From the NCBI GenBank assembly GCA_900319615.1, contig ONPE01000035.1, forward strand, positions 1 to 20,913: a stretch of 20,913 nucleotides of DNA, given 5' to 3'. The DNA is from an uncultured Eubacteriales bacterium (GTDB lineage Bacteria > Bacillota > Clostridia > Oscillospirales > Acutalibacteraceae). The notes below the pieces were generated by a model. The model was given only the letters and a program-made list of their open reading frames with translations. It was not told the DNA's origin and ran no database searches. The first letter of the stretch is position 1. Each line of letters begins with the position of its first letter. Made by a program: the position numbers and the translations under genes. This document shows positions 1 through 8,133 of the stretch, piece by piece.

Positions 1-1058
1 TGCAGACCCTCGTTGTAGCGTCTGCCGTACATCAGACGGCCGGTGAACTCGTCGACGATGATGACCTCGCCGTCCTTGACGACGTAGTTGACCTCGTTCT
101 TCATGCAGCCGTAAGCCTTGATAGCCTGGTTTACGTGGTGCTGGATGGTGATGTTGTCGGGATCGGTCAGATTCTCGAGGCCGAAGTACGCCTCTGCCTT
201 CTTCACGCCGAGCTGAGTCAGGGTGGCGGTGTGCGCCTTTTCATCTACGACGTAGTCGATGCCGTTCTCCTGATAGAACTCCTCGAGATCTTCCTTGCTG
301 TCGACCTCGGTGAAGACGTATTTCTTCATGGTTCTTGCGAGCTTGTCGGCGCGCTCATACAGGTCGCTCGCCTCGTCGCCCTTGCCGGAGATGATGAGCG
401 GGGTACGCGCCTCGTCTATGAGGATAGAGTCGACCTCGTCCACGATGGCGAAGGCGTGCTCGCGCTGCACCTTCTGCTCCTTGTACACGACCATGTTGTC
501 GCGCAGATAGTCGAAGCCCAGCTCGTTGTTCGTGCCGTATGTGATGTCGGCATCGTACATATTTTTGCGCTCGGCTGCGGGGACGTCGTGGATGATGAGT
601 CCGACAGAGAGCCCGAGCCATCTGTACAGCTTGCCCATCCACTCCGAGTCGCGCTTTGCGAGGTAGTCGTTGACGGTGACGATATGCACGCCCTTGCCGG
701 TCAGACCGTTGAGGTATGCGGGCAGGGTAGCGACAAGAGTCTTACCTTCACCGGTCTTCATCTCGGCGATACGTCCCTGATGCAGGACGATGCCGCCTAT
801 GACCTGTACGGGGAAGTGCTTCATGCCGAGCACCCTCCACGATGCCTCGCGGCATACCGCGAAAGCGTCGGGCAGGATATCGTCGGTGGTCTCGCCGTTT
901 TGCAGGCGGTTCTTCAGTATATCAGTCTGGGATTTCAGCTCCTTTTCGCTCATGGCGGCGTACTTGCCCTCCAGAGCGAGCACCTTATCGCATATAGGGC
1001 GGATGCGCTTGAGCTCGCGCGCAGAATAATCGCCGAACAGCGTTTTGAATAAACCCAT
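1..1058 (-). CDS. secA: Protein translocase subunit SecA, N-terminal part (cut by window edge)
   Basis: SecA is the ATPase motor that drives unfolded preproteins through the SecYEG channel at the inner face of the membrane. The minus-strand frame starts with ATG at 1058 (MGLFKTLFGDYSARELKRI) behind an AAAGGA ribosome site and stays open to base 1, giving about 352 codons of a protein usually 800-900 residues long; the 3' part lies outside the window. Visible are the Walker A segment MKTGEGKT (ending at residue 107), the helicase-like DEVDS Walker B motif (residues 207-211) followed by ILIDEARTPLIISG, the TYGTNNELGFDYLRDN segment and the start of the VDEFTGRLMYGRRYNEGLH block. No frameshift is seen. 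It is transcribed divergently from the potassium-uptake genes. Identity is certain from these blocks; SecA1 versus an accessory SecA2 cannot be decided without the C terminus. Confidence 0.97.
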   Translation of the reverse strand, partial: MGLFKTLFGDYSARELKRIRPICDKVLALEGKYAAMSEKELKSQTDILKNRLQNGETTDDILPDAFAVCREASWRVLGMKHFPVQVIGGIVLHQGRIAEMKTGEGKTLVATLPAYLNGLTGKGVHIVTVNDYLAKRDSEWMGKLYRWLGLSVGLIIHDVPAAERKNMYDADITYGTNNELGFDYLRDNMVVYKEQKVQREHAFAIVDEVDSILIDEARTPLIISGKGDEASDLYERADKLARTMKKYVFTEVDSKEDLEEFYQENGIDYVVDEKAHTATLTQLGVKKAEAYFGLENLTDPDNITIQHHVNQAIKAYGCMKNEVNYVVKDGEVIIVDEFTGRLMYGRRYNEGL

Positions 1059-1490
1059 AATATCAGTCCTTTCGTTTACGGGGACACGGGGAAGATCAAG
1101 AGTATGACCCCATATCACCCCATTATAGCCTGTATTATACCATAGTATATGAAAAAAATAAAGAAGAATCTGTAAATAATCCGCCCATGATTTTTGGGCA
1201 TTTTGTATGCAGAAAAACTGCTTTTTTCAAAAACCGCCGCTACAAGAACATTTTAGGGATAAATTTCTATTATGATATTGAATTTCGCGACCGGTTGATG
1301 TAGAATATTGATACATATGTGGATTTCAGGCAAGGCCGCATGATAGGCTTGTGCGGATTGCAAAGTTATATTTTTCGCAGGCGCGGATAAATAACCGGTA
1401 TGTATACCGACGTACGGACGCCGGGTAGTTTCAGCCGTATCAAAGAGGCTGTTCGTCCGCGATCCGGGACAGGTAACGCAAGGAGAACGT
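1059..1490. other. Divergent intergenic region secA / ktrB
   Basis: This 432-base region has no plausible gene. It contains the secA -10 boxes near 1122-1139, an AT-rich stretch around 1140-1180 and two small hairpins: GCCCA...TGGGC near 1182-1200 and GCAG-AAAAA-CTGC followed by six T near 1209-1226, the latter too short to call a terminator with confidence. Closer to ktrB an inverted pair CCGCA/TGCGG lies near 1337-1357. I looked for a c-di-AMP (ydaO-type) riboswitch, common before potassium transporters in Firmicutes, and did not recognise its conserved blocks. No strong -35/-10 pair for ktrB was found. Confidence 0.4.
1122..1139 (-). promoter_or_regulatory. Probable secA promoter -10 boxes
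   Basis: Read on the minus strand, two perfect TATAAT hexamers lie at 1139-1134 and 1127-1122, 64 and 76 bases upstream of the secA ATG. Neither has a convincing TTGACA at 17 bases (the better candidate is TTTATT at 1162-1157), so only the -10 elements are supported. The assignment to secA is inferred from position and orientation. Confidence 0.4.
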
Positions 1491-2828
1491 ATGGCAAGTG
1501 CGATAAAAAAGAAGAAACGTATGTCGCCGTTTCGGATCATCTTTCTCGGCTTTATCGGAGTGATCATCCTGGGCGCTCTGCTGCTGATGCTGCCTATATC
1601 GTCTAAAAGCGGCGGCTTCACGCCGTTCAATCAGGCTCTTTTCACCTCCACCTCGGCGGTCTGCGTGACCGGTCTGGTGGTGCAGGATACCGCCACCTAC
1701 TGGTCGGCGTTCGGTCAGATAGTGATACTTACCCTTATCCAGATCGGCGGTCTGGGCGTCATCACGATGGCGATGTCCTTTGTGATGCTTTCGGGCAAAA
1801 GGCTCTCGCTCAGCCAGAGGAGCACGATGCAGAACGCGATCTCAGCCCCGCATCTCGGCGGTATCGTCAGGCTGACGAAATACGTCATACGCGGCACCAT
1901 CGCCGTCGAGCTGATCGGCGCGACGATCCTGATGCCGATATTCATAAAGGATCACGGAGCCAAGGGTCTGTGGATGGCGGTGTTCCACTCGATCTCGGCG
2001 TTCTGCAACGCCGGCTTCGACGTTTTGGGGACGCCGGATAATAAATTCTCCTCGATGACCTCCTACGCTGCTCACCCTGTAGTCAACATCGTGCTGATGC
2101 TGCTGATAATCATGGGCGGCATCGGCTTCATCACATGGAAGGACGTCACGACCCACAAATTCCGCTTCAAGCGTTACCGTATGCAGAGCAAGGTGGCTCT
2201 TGTCACCTCCGCTGTGCTGATAGTCGTCCCGGCGGTACTGTTTTTCTTCTTCGATTTTTCATATCTGCCGCTCGGCGAGAGGATATTGGGCTCGCTTTTC
2301 CAGTCGGTCACCACGCGAACTGCCGGCTTCAACACCCTCGACCTCAACTCCATGACTACGATAGGTCAGGCGATCTTCGTCGCGCTGATGCTCGTCGGCG
2401 GATCGCCCGGCTCTACGGCAGGCGGTATGAAGACCACCACCCTTGCCGTGCTGATACTCAACGCTCTCTCGTCCTTCGGGCAAAAGGAAGACCCCGAGTG
2501 CTTCGGCAGGAGGATAGATTCGAACGCGGTCAAGAACGCGTCCACGCTCTTTTTGATGTACATCACGCTGAGCTTTTCCGGCGCGGCTGTTATCTGCGCG
2601 GTCGAAGCGCTCCCCTTCGGAGCGTGCCTCTTTGAGACCGCCTCGGCGGTCGGTACGGTCGGTCTTACCCTCGGCATCACACCGAGGCTGGGCATAGTAT
2701 CGCAGCTCATCCTGATCGTGCTGATGTTCCTCGGGCGAGTCGGCGGTCTGACCGTTATCTACGCCGCATTATCGGGGAACACGAAGAAAATGTCAAAATT
2801 ACCTATCGAACAGATCACTGTCGGATAA
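1491..2828 (+). CDS. ktrB: KtrB-type potassium-uptake channel subunit (TrkH/KtrB family)
   Basis: Membrane pore subunit of a K+ uptake system, normally a dimer gated by an octameric ring of KtrA, which is the next gene. The 445-residue protein starts at an ATG preceded by AAGGAG. It shows the four pore-loop repeats of the family, each with its filter glycine: VCVTG (57-61), CNAGF (172-176), RTAGF (276-280) and VGLTL (390-394). Between repeats 3 and 4 it has the GGSPGSTAGGMKT segment (303-315), which matches the flexible intramembrane gating loop. A lysine-rich N terminus (residues 6-10) precedes the first membrane helix. The length and lack of extra N-terminal helices fit KtrB (about 450 residues) better than TrkH (about 480). 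Only 12 bases separate its stop from ktrA, so the two are co-transcribed. Whether uptake is Na+-dependent cannot be told from the sequence. Confidence 0.92.
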   Translation: MASAIKKKKRMSPFRIIFLGFIGVIILGALLLMLPISSKSGGFTPFNQALFTSTSAVCVTGLVVQDTATYWSAFGQIVILTLIQIGGLGVITMAMSFVMLSGKRLSLSQRSTMQNAISAPHLGGIVRLTKYVIRGTIAVELIGATILMPIFIKDHGAKGLWMAVFHSISAFCNAGFDVLGTPDNKFSSMTSYAAHPVVNIVLMLLIIMGGIGFITWKDVTTHKFRFKRYRMQSKVALVTSAVLIVVPAVLFFFFDFSYLPLGERILGSLFQSVTTRTAGFNTLDLNSMTTIGQAIFVALMLVGGSPGSTAGGMKTTTLAVLILNALSSFGQKEDPECFGRRIDSNAVKNASTLFLMYITLSFSGAAVICAVEALPFGACLFETASAVGTVGLTLGITPRLGIVSQLILIVLMFLGRVGGLTVIYAALSGNTKKMSKLPIEQITVG

Positions 2829-2840
2829 AGGAGATATATC

Positions 2841-3488
2841 ATGAAATCTGTTTTATTGATCGGACTCGGAAGATTCGGGAAGAATATCGCTATCCAGCTG
2901 AACAAGCTCGGTCATGATGTGCTGGGTATCGACCATAACGAGGACAGGGTCAACGAGGCGATGGAGATCGTCACCGACGCTCAGATCGGCGACAGCACCA
3001 ACGAGCTGTTTCTCAGAACGCTGGGCGTAAACAACTTCGATATCTGCTACGTCACGATCAGCAACGATTTTCAGAGCTCTCTGGAGACCACCTATCTCTT
3101 GAAGGAGCTCGGGGCCAAATTCGTCGTCGCCCGCGCAGAGCGCGACGGACAGGAGAGATTCCTCCTCCGCAACGGCGCCGACAGGGTCGTCTATCCCGAG
3201 AAGCAGATCGCGAAATGGGCTGCGATCCGCTACAGCTCCGACCACATCATCGACTATATCGAGCTCGACGAGAAGCACTCCCTGTACGAGGTCGCCGTCC
3301 CCAACGAGTGGGTCGGCAAGAATATCATCCAGCTTGACGTCAGAAAAAAGTATAACGTGTCGATCATCGGTATAAAGGAAGAGGACGTCATGAACTTCAT
3401 GATCAAGCCTGAGACCGTTTTGGCAAAGGACATGACGCTTTTGGTACTCGGCGAGTATAAGGCGCTGCAGAAGTGCTTCAAATTCTGA
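2841..3488 (+). CDS. ktrA: KtrA-type RCK regulatory subunit of K+ uptake
   Basis: Cytoplasmic regulator that binds nucleotide and gates the KtrB channel. The 215-residue protein carries one RCK_N Rossmann domain with GLGRFG at residues 8-13 and an acidic Asp31 at the end of the second strand (LGIDHNED), the expected NAD(H)/ATP ribose contact. A smaller RCK_C (TrkA_C) domain follows, from about residue 135 (YELDEKHSLYEVAVPNEWVGK region) to the end. Single-domain architecture and length (about 220) identify KtrA rather than the double TrkA. RCK_C domains of this type are known c-di-AMP sensors in several Firmicutes; whether this one binds it is not visible. It starts at an ATG after AAGGAG and forms an operon with ktrB. 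Confidence 0.92.
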   Translation: MKSVLLIGLGRFGKNIAIQLNKLGHDVLGIDHNEDRVNEAMEIVTDAQIGDSTNELFLRTLGVNNFDICYVTISNDFQSSLETTYLLKELGAKFVVARAERDGQERFLLRNGADRVVYPEKQIAKWAAIRYSSDHIIDYIELDEKHSLYEVAVPNEWVGKNIIQLDVRKKYNVSIIGIKEEDVMNFMIKPETVLAKDMTLLVLGEYKALQKCFKF

Positions 3489-3562
3489 CGCGCCGTTCAC
3501 CTGATCAAGCTGCAAGCAAGGCGCGAGCCGCGGATCGTGCGGCGGTGATTTTAGAAAATAAT

Positions 3563-3600
3563 AACGATCCTTTTGTTCCCGATGCGGCAGGATCGTTTTA
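3563..3600 (+). terminator. Terminator-like hairpin between ktrA and trkA
   Basis: A perfect 8-bp stem AACGATCC (3563-3570) / GGATCGTT (3590-3597) with a 19-base loop is followed by a short TTTTA run. The 124-base gap between ktrA and trkA is much wider than the other gaps in this cluster. The hairpin probably ends or attenuates the ktrBA transcript, though the U-run is short and it ends only 13 bases before the trkA start, so a role in trkA translation is also possible. Confidence 0.5.
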
Positions 3601-3612
3601 CGAGGTATTTAT

Positions 3613-4971
3613 ATGAATATTATTATCGTCGGCTGCGGCAGAGTAGGTCGCTCTATCGCCGATCAGCTCAACACCGAGGGTCACTCCATAACCGTGATAG
3701 ACGAGCGTTTTGACGCTCTTGACAGGATATCCGATACCCAGAACGTCATGGCTATACAGGGCAACGGCGCGACCTTCAGCGTGCTCAACGAGGCAGGGAT
3801 AAAGCGCTGCGACCTGCTCATAGCGGTCACGGCTACCGACGAGCTGAACATCTACACCTGTCTGCTCGCCAAGAACGCCGGCGTAGCGTCCACCATCGCC
3901 CGCGTTCGCAATCCGGAGTATATCAACGATGTTGAGGCTATCAAGGAAGACCTCAAGCTGAGCATGGTCATCAACCCCGAGTACACCTGCGCGAGCGAGA
4001 TAGCCCGGCTGGTCAAGTACCCCGGAGCCGTCAAGATAAGCTCCTTTGCCAAGGGCAGCATAGATTTCATCAAGATCCGCCTTACAGATAAGGCTCCCAT
4101 CATAAACAAAAAGGTCGCCGACTGCGCCTCCCTGCTCAAGGGCAAGGTGCGCATAGTCTTCGTCGAGAGGGGCGGCGAGTTCCATATCCCCACCGGCGAT
4201 TTCCTCCTCAAAGAGGGCGATATGGTCGCTCTGGTCGCTCCTGCGGGAGCCGCGTCAAAGCTGCTCAAGCTGCTGGGCACCATCTCTAACAAGGGCAGAT
4301 ATGTCATGATACTCGGCGGCAGCAAGATCGGCTTCTATCTCGCCAAGATCCTGCAGGCTACCGGTATCAGCGTGAAGATCATCGAGCACAATCCCCGCCG
4401 CTGTGAGGAGCTCGCGGAGGATCTCGACGGAGTTATGGTCATCAACGCCGACGCTATGGACGAGGATCTGCTCATGAGCGAGCGCATCGACCGCGTCGAC
4501 GGCGTGGTTTGCCTCATGGATACCGACGAGGAGAACCTGCTCGCTTCGCTGTACGCACGTAATGTCAACCCTAACGCGAAGATAATCACCGAGCTCGGCA
4601 ATCTCAAGTTCGAGTCCGTCATCAACGACCTGCCCTTGGACAGCGTTATCCGCCCCAAACAGCTCACCGGCGAGTACATCGTCCGCTATGTGCGCGGTAT
4701 GCACAACACCGTCGGCAACAACGTCGAGACCATGTTCAAGGTCAACGGCGATCAGGCTGAGGTGCTCGAGTTCGTCGTGCGTGAGGACAGCGCCGTGACC
4801 TCCGTGCCGCTGTCAAAGCTCAATCTCAAGAACGACCTGCAGATCGTCTGTATCGGCAGGAACGGCAACGTCATCACCCCCGGCGGCAACGATACCATCG
4901 AAAAGGGCGACAGGGTCATCGTCATCACCAAGCACAAGGGTCTATCCGACCTGCGCAATATACTCAAATAA
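3613..4971 (+). CDS. trkA: TrkA, double-RCK regulator of the Trk K+ transporter
   Basis: Peripheral membrane protein that binds NAD(H)/nucleotide and controls the TrkH pore. At 452 residues it has the classical duplicated architecture: RCK_N with GCGRVG (7-12) and acidic D30-E31, then RCK_C (about 140-215), then a second Rossmann domain with GGSKIG (235-240) and a second RCK_C at the end (EVLEFVVREDSAV to the C terminus, about 385-452). The length matches E. coli TrkA (458). The ATG at 3613 has only a weak GAGG ribosome site and sits just behind a hairpin. The gene precedes trkH by 65 bases. Finding it next to a complete ktrBA pair is the notable point; it presumably serves the downstream TrkH. 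Confidence 0.94.
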   Translation: MNIIIVGCGRVGRSIADQLNTEGHSITVIDERFDALDRISDTQNVMAIQGNGATFSVLNEAGIKRCDLLIAVTATDELNIYTCLLAKNAGVASTIARVRNPEYINDVEAIKEDLKLSMVINPEYTCASEIARLVKYPGAVKISSFAKGSIDFIKIRLTDKAPIINKKVADCASLLKGKVRIVFVERGGEFHIPTGDFLLKEGDMVALVAPAGAASKLLKLLGTISNKGRYVMILGGSKIGFYLAKILQATGISVKIIEHNPRRCEELAEDLDGVMVINADAMDEDLLMSERIDRVDGVVCLMDTDEENLLASLYARNVNPNAKIITELGNLKFESVINDLPLDSVIRPKQLTGEYIVRYVRGMHNTVGNNVETMFKVNGDQAEVLEFVVREDSAVTSVPLSKLNLKNDLQIVCIGRNGNVITPGGNDTIEKGDRVIVITKHKGLSDLRNILK

Positions 4972-5036
4972 TCCAAACCATGCGCTCACAGCCCGCTGTG
5001 GGCGTAAAAATAAGTAATTTTCCTGCGGAGATCGCT

Positions 5037-6491
5037 ATGAATAAACGTTTGATAAGCTACATTTTAGGATGGGTCATGCTGATCGAGGGCGCTACCATGC
5101 TGCTGCCCACGGTCGTCGGCGTCATCTATCACGAGTGGCCTTTTTTGAAGTTTTTCCTGTTTATCGGTCTGGGCTCGGTGCTGCTCGGATTTTTGCTCGT
5201 ATTCAAAAAGCCCGGCAGCAACACCATGTACCTTAAGGACGGCTTTGCGGTCACCACGCTTTCGTGGCTGCTGCTGTCGCTGATCGGCTGTCTGCCCCTG
5301 TGGATATCCGGCTGCATACCGCACTTTGTAGATGCGCTGTTCGAGACGATATCGGGCTTTACCACCACCGGAGCGACCATCCTGACCGAGATCGAGCATC
5401 TTCCGCGCTGTATGCTGATGTGGCGCAGCTTCTCGCACTTTTTGGGCGGCATGGGCGTTATCGTCTTCCTGCTGGCTATCATCCCGAGGCTCGGCGGCAA
5501 CCAGAGCATCAACCTGATGAAGGCGGAGTCCACCGGCCCCGCCGTCAGCAAAAGTATGCCGAAGCTACGCAACTACGCGGCGCTGCTCTACGCCATCTAC
5601 TGCGGTCTGACGCTTTTAGAGTGTATCCTGCTGCTGTTCGGCGGCATGAATCTTTTTGACGCTATCACCACATCCTTCTCTACGGCAGGCACGGGCGGCT
5701 TCATGGTATACAACGACTCCATGGCGCGGTTCAGCCCGTATCTGCAGGGCGTAGCGGCGGTATTCATGCTGCTTTTCGGCGTGAATTTCTACGTCTACAT
5801 CCTTATCGTCATGCGCAAATTCAAGCAGGCTTTCAGGAACGAGGAGCTCTGGACTTACGTCGGCATCATCCTCGCCGCGACCGCTGTTATCACCGTCGAC
5901 CTCCTCGCTCACGGCGTATTCGGCGGCGACATATTCAGATCGTTCCACGAGAGCTTCTTCTATATCACCTCGGTCGGCTCCTCGACAGGTCTCGCCATAA
6001 CCGATGTAAACAAGTGGCCCGAGTTCTCTAAGACCATCATCCTGCTCGTGACCTGTATCGGAGCGTGCGCAGGCTCTACCGGCGGCGGCTTCAAGGTGTC
6101 GCGCCTTATCATACTGCTCAAGGGCATGAAGAAGGAGTTCACCCTTATCATGCACCCCCGTACCGTCCATGCCGTGAAGATAGACAGCAAGAGGGTCACT
6201 CATGAGGTCACCCGTTCCGTCAGCGTATATTTTGTTATCTATGTACTTATCATCATCGTTACCACGATGCTCATATCGCTGAACGGCTTTGACTTTATGA
6301 CCAGCTTTTCCAGCGTTCTCGCGACCCTCAACAACACCGGCCCCGGTATGAACGTGGTCGGCTCCACCGGCAACTATGCAGGTTTCAGCGTCTTCTCGAA
6401 GATCGTCTTCTGCTTCAATATGCTCGCAGGCAGACTGGAGCTCTATCCGTTCCTGCTGATCTTCGTGCCGTCGCTGTGGAAGAGGAGCTGA
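5037..6491 (+). CDS. trkH: TrkH-type potassium-uptake membrane subunit
   Basis: Pore-forming subunit of a Trk K+ transporter, partner of the TrkA just upstream. Starting at ATG 5037 (GCGGAG ribosome site 7 bases upstream) gives 484 residues, the usual TrkH length. An in-frame ATG at 4980 would add 19 hydrophilic residues, has no ribosome site and overlaps a small GCCC/GGGC hairpin, so I rejected it. Two extra N-terminal helices precede four pore repeats with filter segments TTTGA (109-113), TAGTG (216-220), SSTGL (315-319) and NNTGP (432-436). The gating-loop motif CAGSTGGGFK lies at 344-353, and the family ending GRLELYPFLLIF at 465-476. The four glycines required for K+ selectivity are all present. 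The stop codon is one base before the next gene, showing translational linkage. Confidence 0.94.
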   Translation: MNKRLISYILGWVMLIEGATMLLPTVVGVIYHEWPFLKFFLFIGLGSVLLGFLLVFKKPGSNTMYLKDGFAVTTLSWLLLSLIGCLPLWISGCIPHFVDALFETISGFTTTGATILTEIEHLPRCMLMWRSFSHFLGGMGVIVFLLAIIPRLGGNQSINLMKAESTGPAVSKSMPKLRNYAALLYAIYCGLTLLECILLLFGGMNLFDAITTSFSTAGTGGFMVYNDSMARFSPYLQGVAAVFMLLFGVNFYVYILIVMRKFKQAFRNEELWTYVGIILAATAVITVDLLAHGVFGGDIFRSFHESFFYITSVGSSTGLAITDVNKWPEFSKTIILLVTCIGACAGSTGGGFKVSRLIILLKGMKKEFTLIMHPRTVHAVKIDSKRVTHEVTRSVSVYFVIYVLIIIVTTMLISLNGFDFMTSFSSVLATLNNTGPGMNVVGSTGNYAGFSVFSKIVFCFNMLAGRLELYPFLLIFVPSLWKRS

Positions 6492-6492
6492 T

Positions 6493-7227
6493 ATGGGTAC
6501 AGTACTGATCACCGGAGCCTCGCGCGGTATCGGCGCGGCGTGCGCGAGAGCCTTCGCAAAGGCAGGCTTTGACACAGCCATAAACTATCTCAACAGCGCC
6601 GATAAGGCACAGGAGCTTGAAGAGGAGCTCAGAGCCCTCGGCGTGAATACGATGTGCGTAAGGGCGGATGTTTCCGACGGCAGGGAAGTCGCGGAGATGT
6701 TCGCTCGGATTCGCGATACCCTCGGCGACCCTGATATCCTCGTCAACAACGCCGGTATCTCCGCGAGCGGACTGCTCACCGATATGAGCGATACCGAGTG
6801 GGAGCGCCTGATAAGCACCAACCTCAGCTCGGTCTTCTATTGCTGCAAGGCGGCTCTGCCGGCTATGATACGCGCCCACAGCGGCGTTATCATCAACATC
6901 GCCTCGATGTGGGGCGAGGTCGGCGCCTCCTGCGAGGCGGCGTATTCGGCGGCAAAGGCAGGCGTTATCGGGCTGACCAAGGCGCTCGCCAAGGAAGTCG
7001 GGCCATCCGGTATCCGCGTGAACGCGGTCTCACCCGGCGTGGTGATGACCGACATGATGGCGGAGTACTCTGCCGATGATATCGCCGTTTTAAAGGAAGA
7101 AACACCCCTCAACGCCCTCGGTACGCCGGAGGATATCGCCGACGCTGTGCTGTATCTCGCGTCCGACAAGGCGCGGTTCATCACCGGCGAGGTGCTGTCC
7201 GTCAACGGCGGCATGGTCATCACATGA
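6493..7227 (+). CDS. Short-chain dehydrogenase/reductase, probably EF-P 5-aminopentanone reductase (YmfI-like)
   Basis: Classical SDR of 244 residues with the NADP-binding TGASRGIG (7-14), NNAG (85-88), Asn110, catalytic Ser138, Tyr151 and Lys155 (YSAAK), so it is expected to be an active NAD(P)H-dependent carbonyl reductase. The stretch SMWGEVGASCEAAYSAAK around the active site matches, from memory, the Bacillus YmfI type of reductase that completes the 5-aminopentanol modification of elongation factor P. FabG enzymes usually have a different segment there. This assignment is an inference; FabG-like 3-oxoacyl-ACP reductase is the alternative, but no fatty-acid genes are nearby. The gene starts one base after the trkH stop, with its AGGAG ribosome site inside trkH, and overlaps the next gene by 4 bases (ATGA), so it belongs to the trkA-trkH transcript. 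Confidence 0.85.
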   Translation: MGTVLITGASRGIGAACARAFAKAGFDTAINYLNSADKAQELEEELRALGVNTMCVRADVSDGREVAEMFARIRDTLGDPDILVNNAGISASGLLTDMSDTEWERLISTNLSSVFYCCKAALPAMIRAHSGVIINIASMWGEVGASCEAAYSAAKAGVIGLTKALAKEVGPSGIRVNAVSPGVVMTDMMAEYSADDIAVLKEETPLNALGTPEDIADAVLYLASDKARFITGEVLSVNGGMVIT

Positions 7228-8024
7228 GGCGCATTATCGCGCTGACGGCGCTTTTGCTGTGCGTATTCTGCACGGTATGCTCGGCGCAGGAGGCAGGCTT
7301 CAGCTGTGAGTACACTCCGAAGTCGGAGAGAAGCTCGACGTTTTACATCGACATACTCTGCGAGAGAGAAATATCCGCGGCGGTGTTCTCGCTGGATTAC
7401 GACGGCGGCTTTGTATCCTTCCGCTCCGCTCAGGCTACCGAGTCCTCGACGACCATCCGCAGTACCGACAACGGCGGCAGGGTGAACGTAGCCCTTGCCG
7501 ACAGCGCTGCTGTCAGCGGCAGGCTGTGCCGTCTGTATTTCACGGCGTCTGCCGAGGGCACGACGAGCTTTGTGCTGCGGGTATCTCAGACCGCCGACGC
7601 CTCGATGAAGAAGTCCGATAGTTCCGAAGAGTACACCTTGTCGGTCACCTTCGATAAGGATGACGTAGTGAAGTCCGATGCCTCGTCAAAGACAAGCAAG
7701 ACCTCATCAAAGACGTCCTCAAAGACCTCGTCTGCATACAGATCCGGCAGCAGGAGCAGCCGCTCTGATGTTTGGGGTGATGAAGGGGAAGATATGGGCA
7801 GCGTATACTATGATCTGCGACCCGACAACACTTGGAAGTACATCCTCATCGGCGCAGGCAGCGCGCTCGTGATCGCCGTAGGTGCGTTTGCCGCTGCTTA
7901 TATGTTGAAGAAGAAAGCCAAAGATGACGGCGCCAAACCTGAGCCTGTTATCGACAGCGAGAAGCAGGCGCTCATAGAAGAGCTCAACGAAGAGATCGCC
8001 GGCGACCCCGACGATGATGAATAA
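7224..8024 (+). CDS. Exported, membrane-anchored protein with cohesin-like domain
   Basis: A 266-residue protein built like a bacterial type I membrane protein. It has a signal peptide (1-21, hydrophobic core IALTALLLCVFCTV, cleavage likely after CSA) and an extracellular beta-rich domain at about 25-145. A low-complexity Ser/Thr/Lys linker with TSSK repeats covers 150-182. One membrane helix (206-228, YILIGAGSALVIAVGAFAAAY) is followed by KKKAK as stop-transfer and an acidic cytoplasmic tail. The beta domain pattern (hydrophobic alternation, AAVFSLDYD, later SGRLCRLYFTASAEG) resembles cohesin or related carbohydrate-binding folds, which are common on Ruminococcus surfaces; this is a pattern judgement, not a confirmed hit. 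It overlaps the upstream reductase by ATGA and is translationally coupled. No function can be assigned, but a surface adhesion or scaffold role is plausible. Confidence 0.8.
   Translation: MRRIIALTALLLCVFCTVCSAQEAGFSCEYTPKSERSSTFYIDILCEREISAAVFSLDYDGGFVSFRSAQATESSTTIRSTDNGGRVNVALADSAAVSGRLCRLYFTASAEGTTSFVLRVSQTADASMKKSDSSEEYTLSVTFDKDDVVKSDASSKTSKTSSKTSSKTSSAYRSGSRSSRSDVWGDEGEDMGSVYYDLRPDNTWKYILIGAGSALVIAVGAFAAAYMLKKKAKDDGAKPEPVIDSEKQALIEELNEEIAGDPDDDE
7687..7731 (+). repeat. Short tandem repeat encoding TSSK linker
   Basis: Degenerate 12-base repeats, forms of ACCTCATCAAAG, encode the TSSKTSSKTSS part of the linker in the cohesin-like protein. Such Ser/Thr-rich linkers separate extracellular domains from membrane anchors. 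Copy number in repeats like this can change by slippage. Confidence 0.6.
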
Positions 8025-8091
8025 AGACAGCCGCAGAAAAACTATCGACAGGCAGATTTGAAGAATAATTAGGATTTTGATACATAAAAAC

Positions 8092-8124
8092 AGCAGGACG
8101 TCCGCATAAGGGCGTCCTGCTTTT
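8092..8124. terminator. Strong bidirectional intrinsic terminator
   Basis: A 12-bp stem (8092-8103 with 8110-8121, one G-T wobble) closes on the six-base loop GCATAA. On the plus strand it is followed by TTTTAT, and on the minus strand by TGTTTTT. It ends the trkA-trkH-reductase-surface protein unit and also the convergent acyltransferase gene, whose stop lies only 10 bases away. Confidence 0.9.
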
Positions 8125-8133
8125 ATGTTACGA

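Noticed and set aside
1340..1490. Possible c-di-AMP (ydaO) riboswitch before ktrB
   Set aside because: The context makes it attractive, but the conserved sequence blocks of that riboswitch were not found by eye. A covariance-model search would settle it.
4980..5036. Upstream ATG giving trkH 19 more residues
   Set aside because: It has no ribosome site, adds hydrophilic residues not found in the family and overlaps a small hairpin. ATG 5037 gives the normal length with a good ribosome site.
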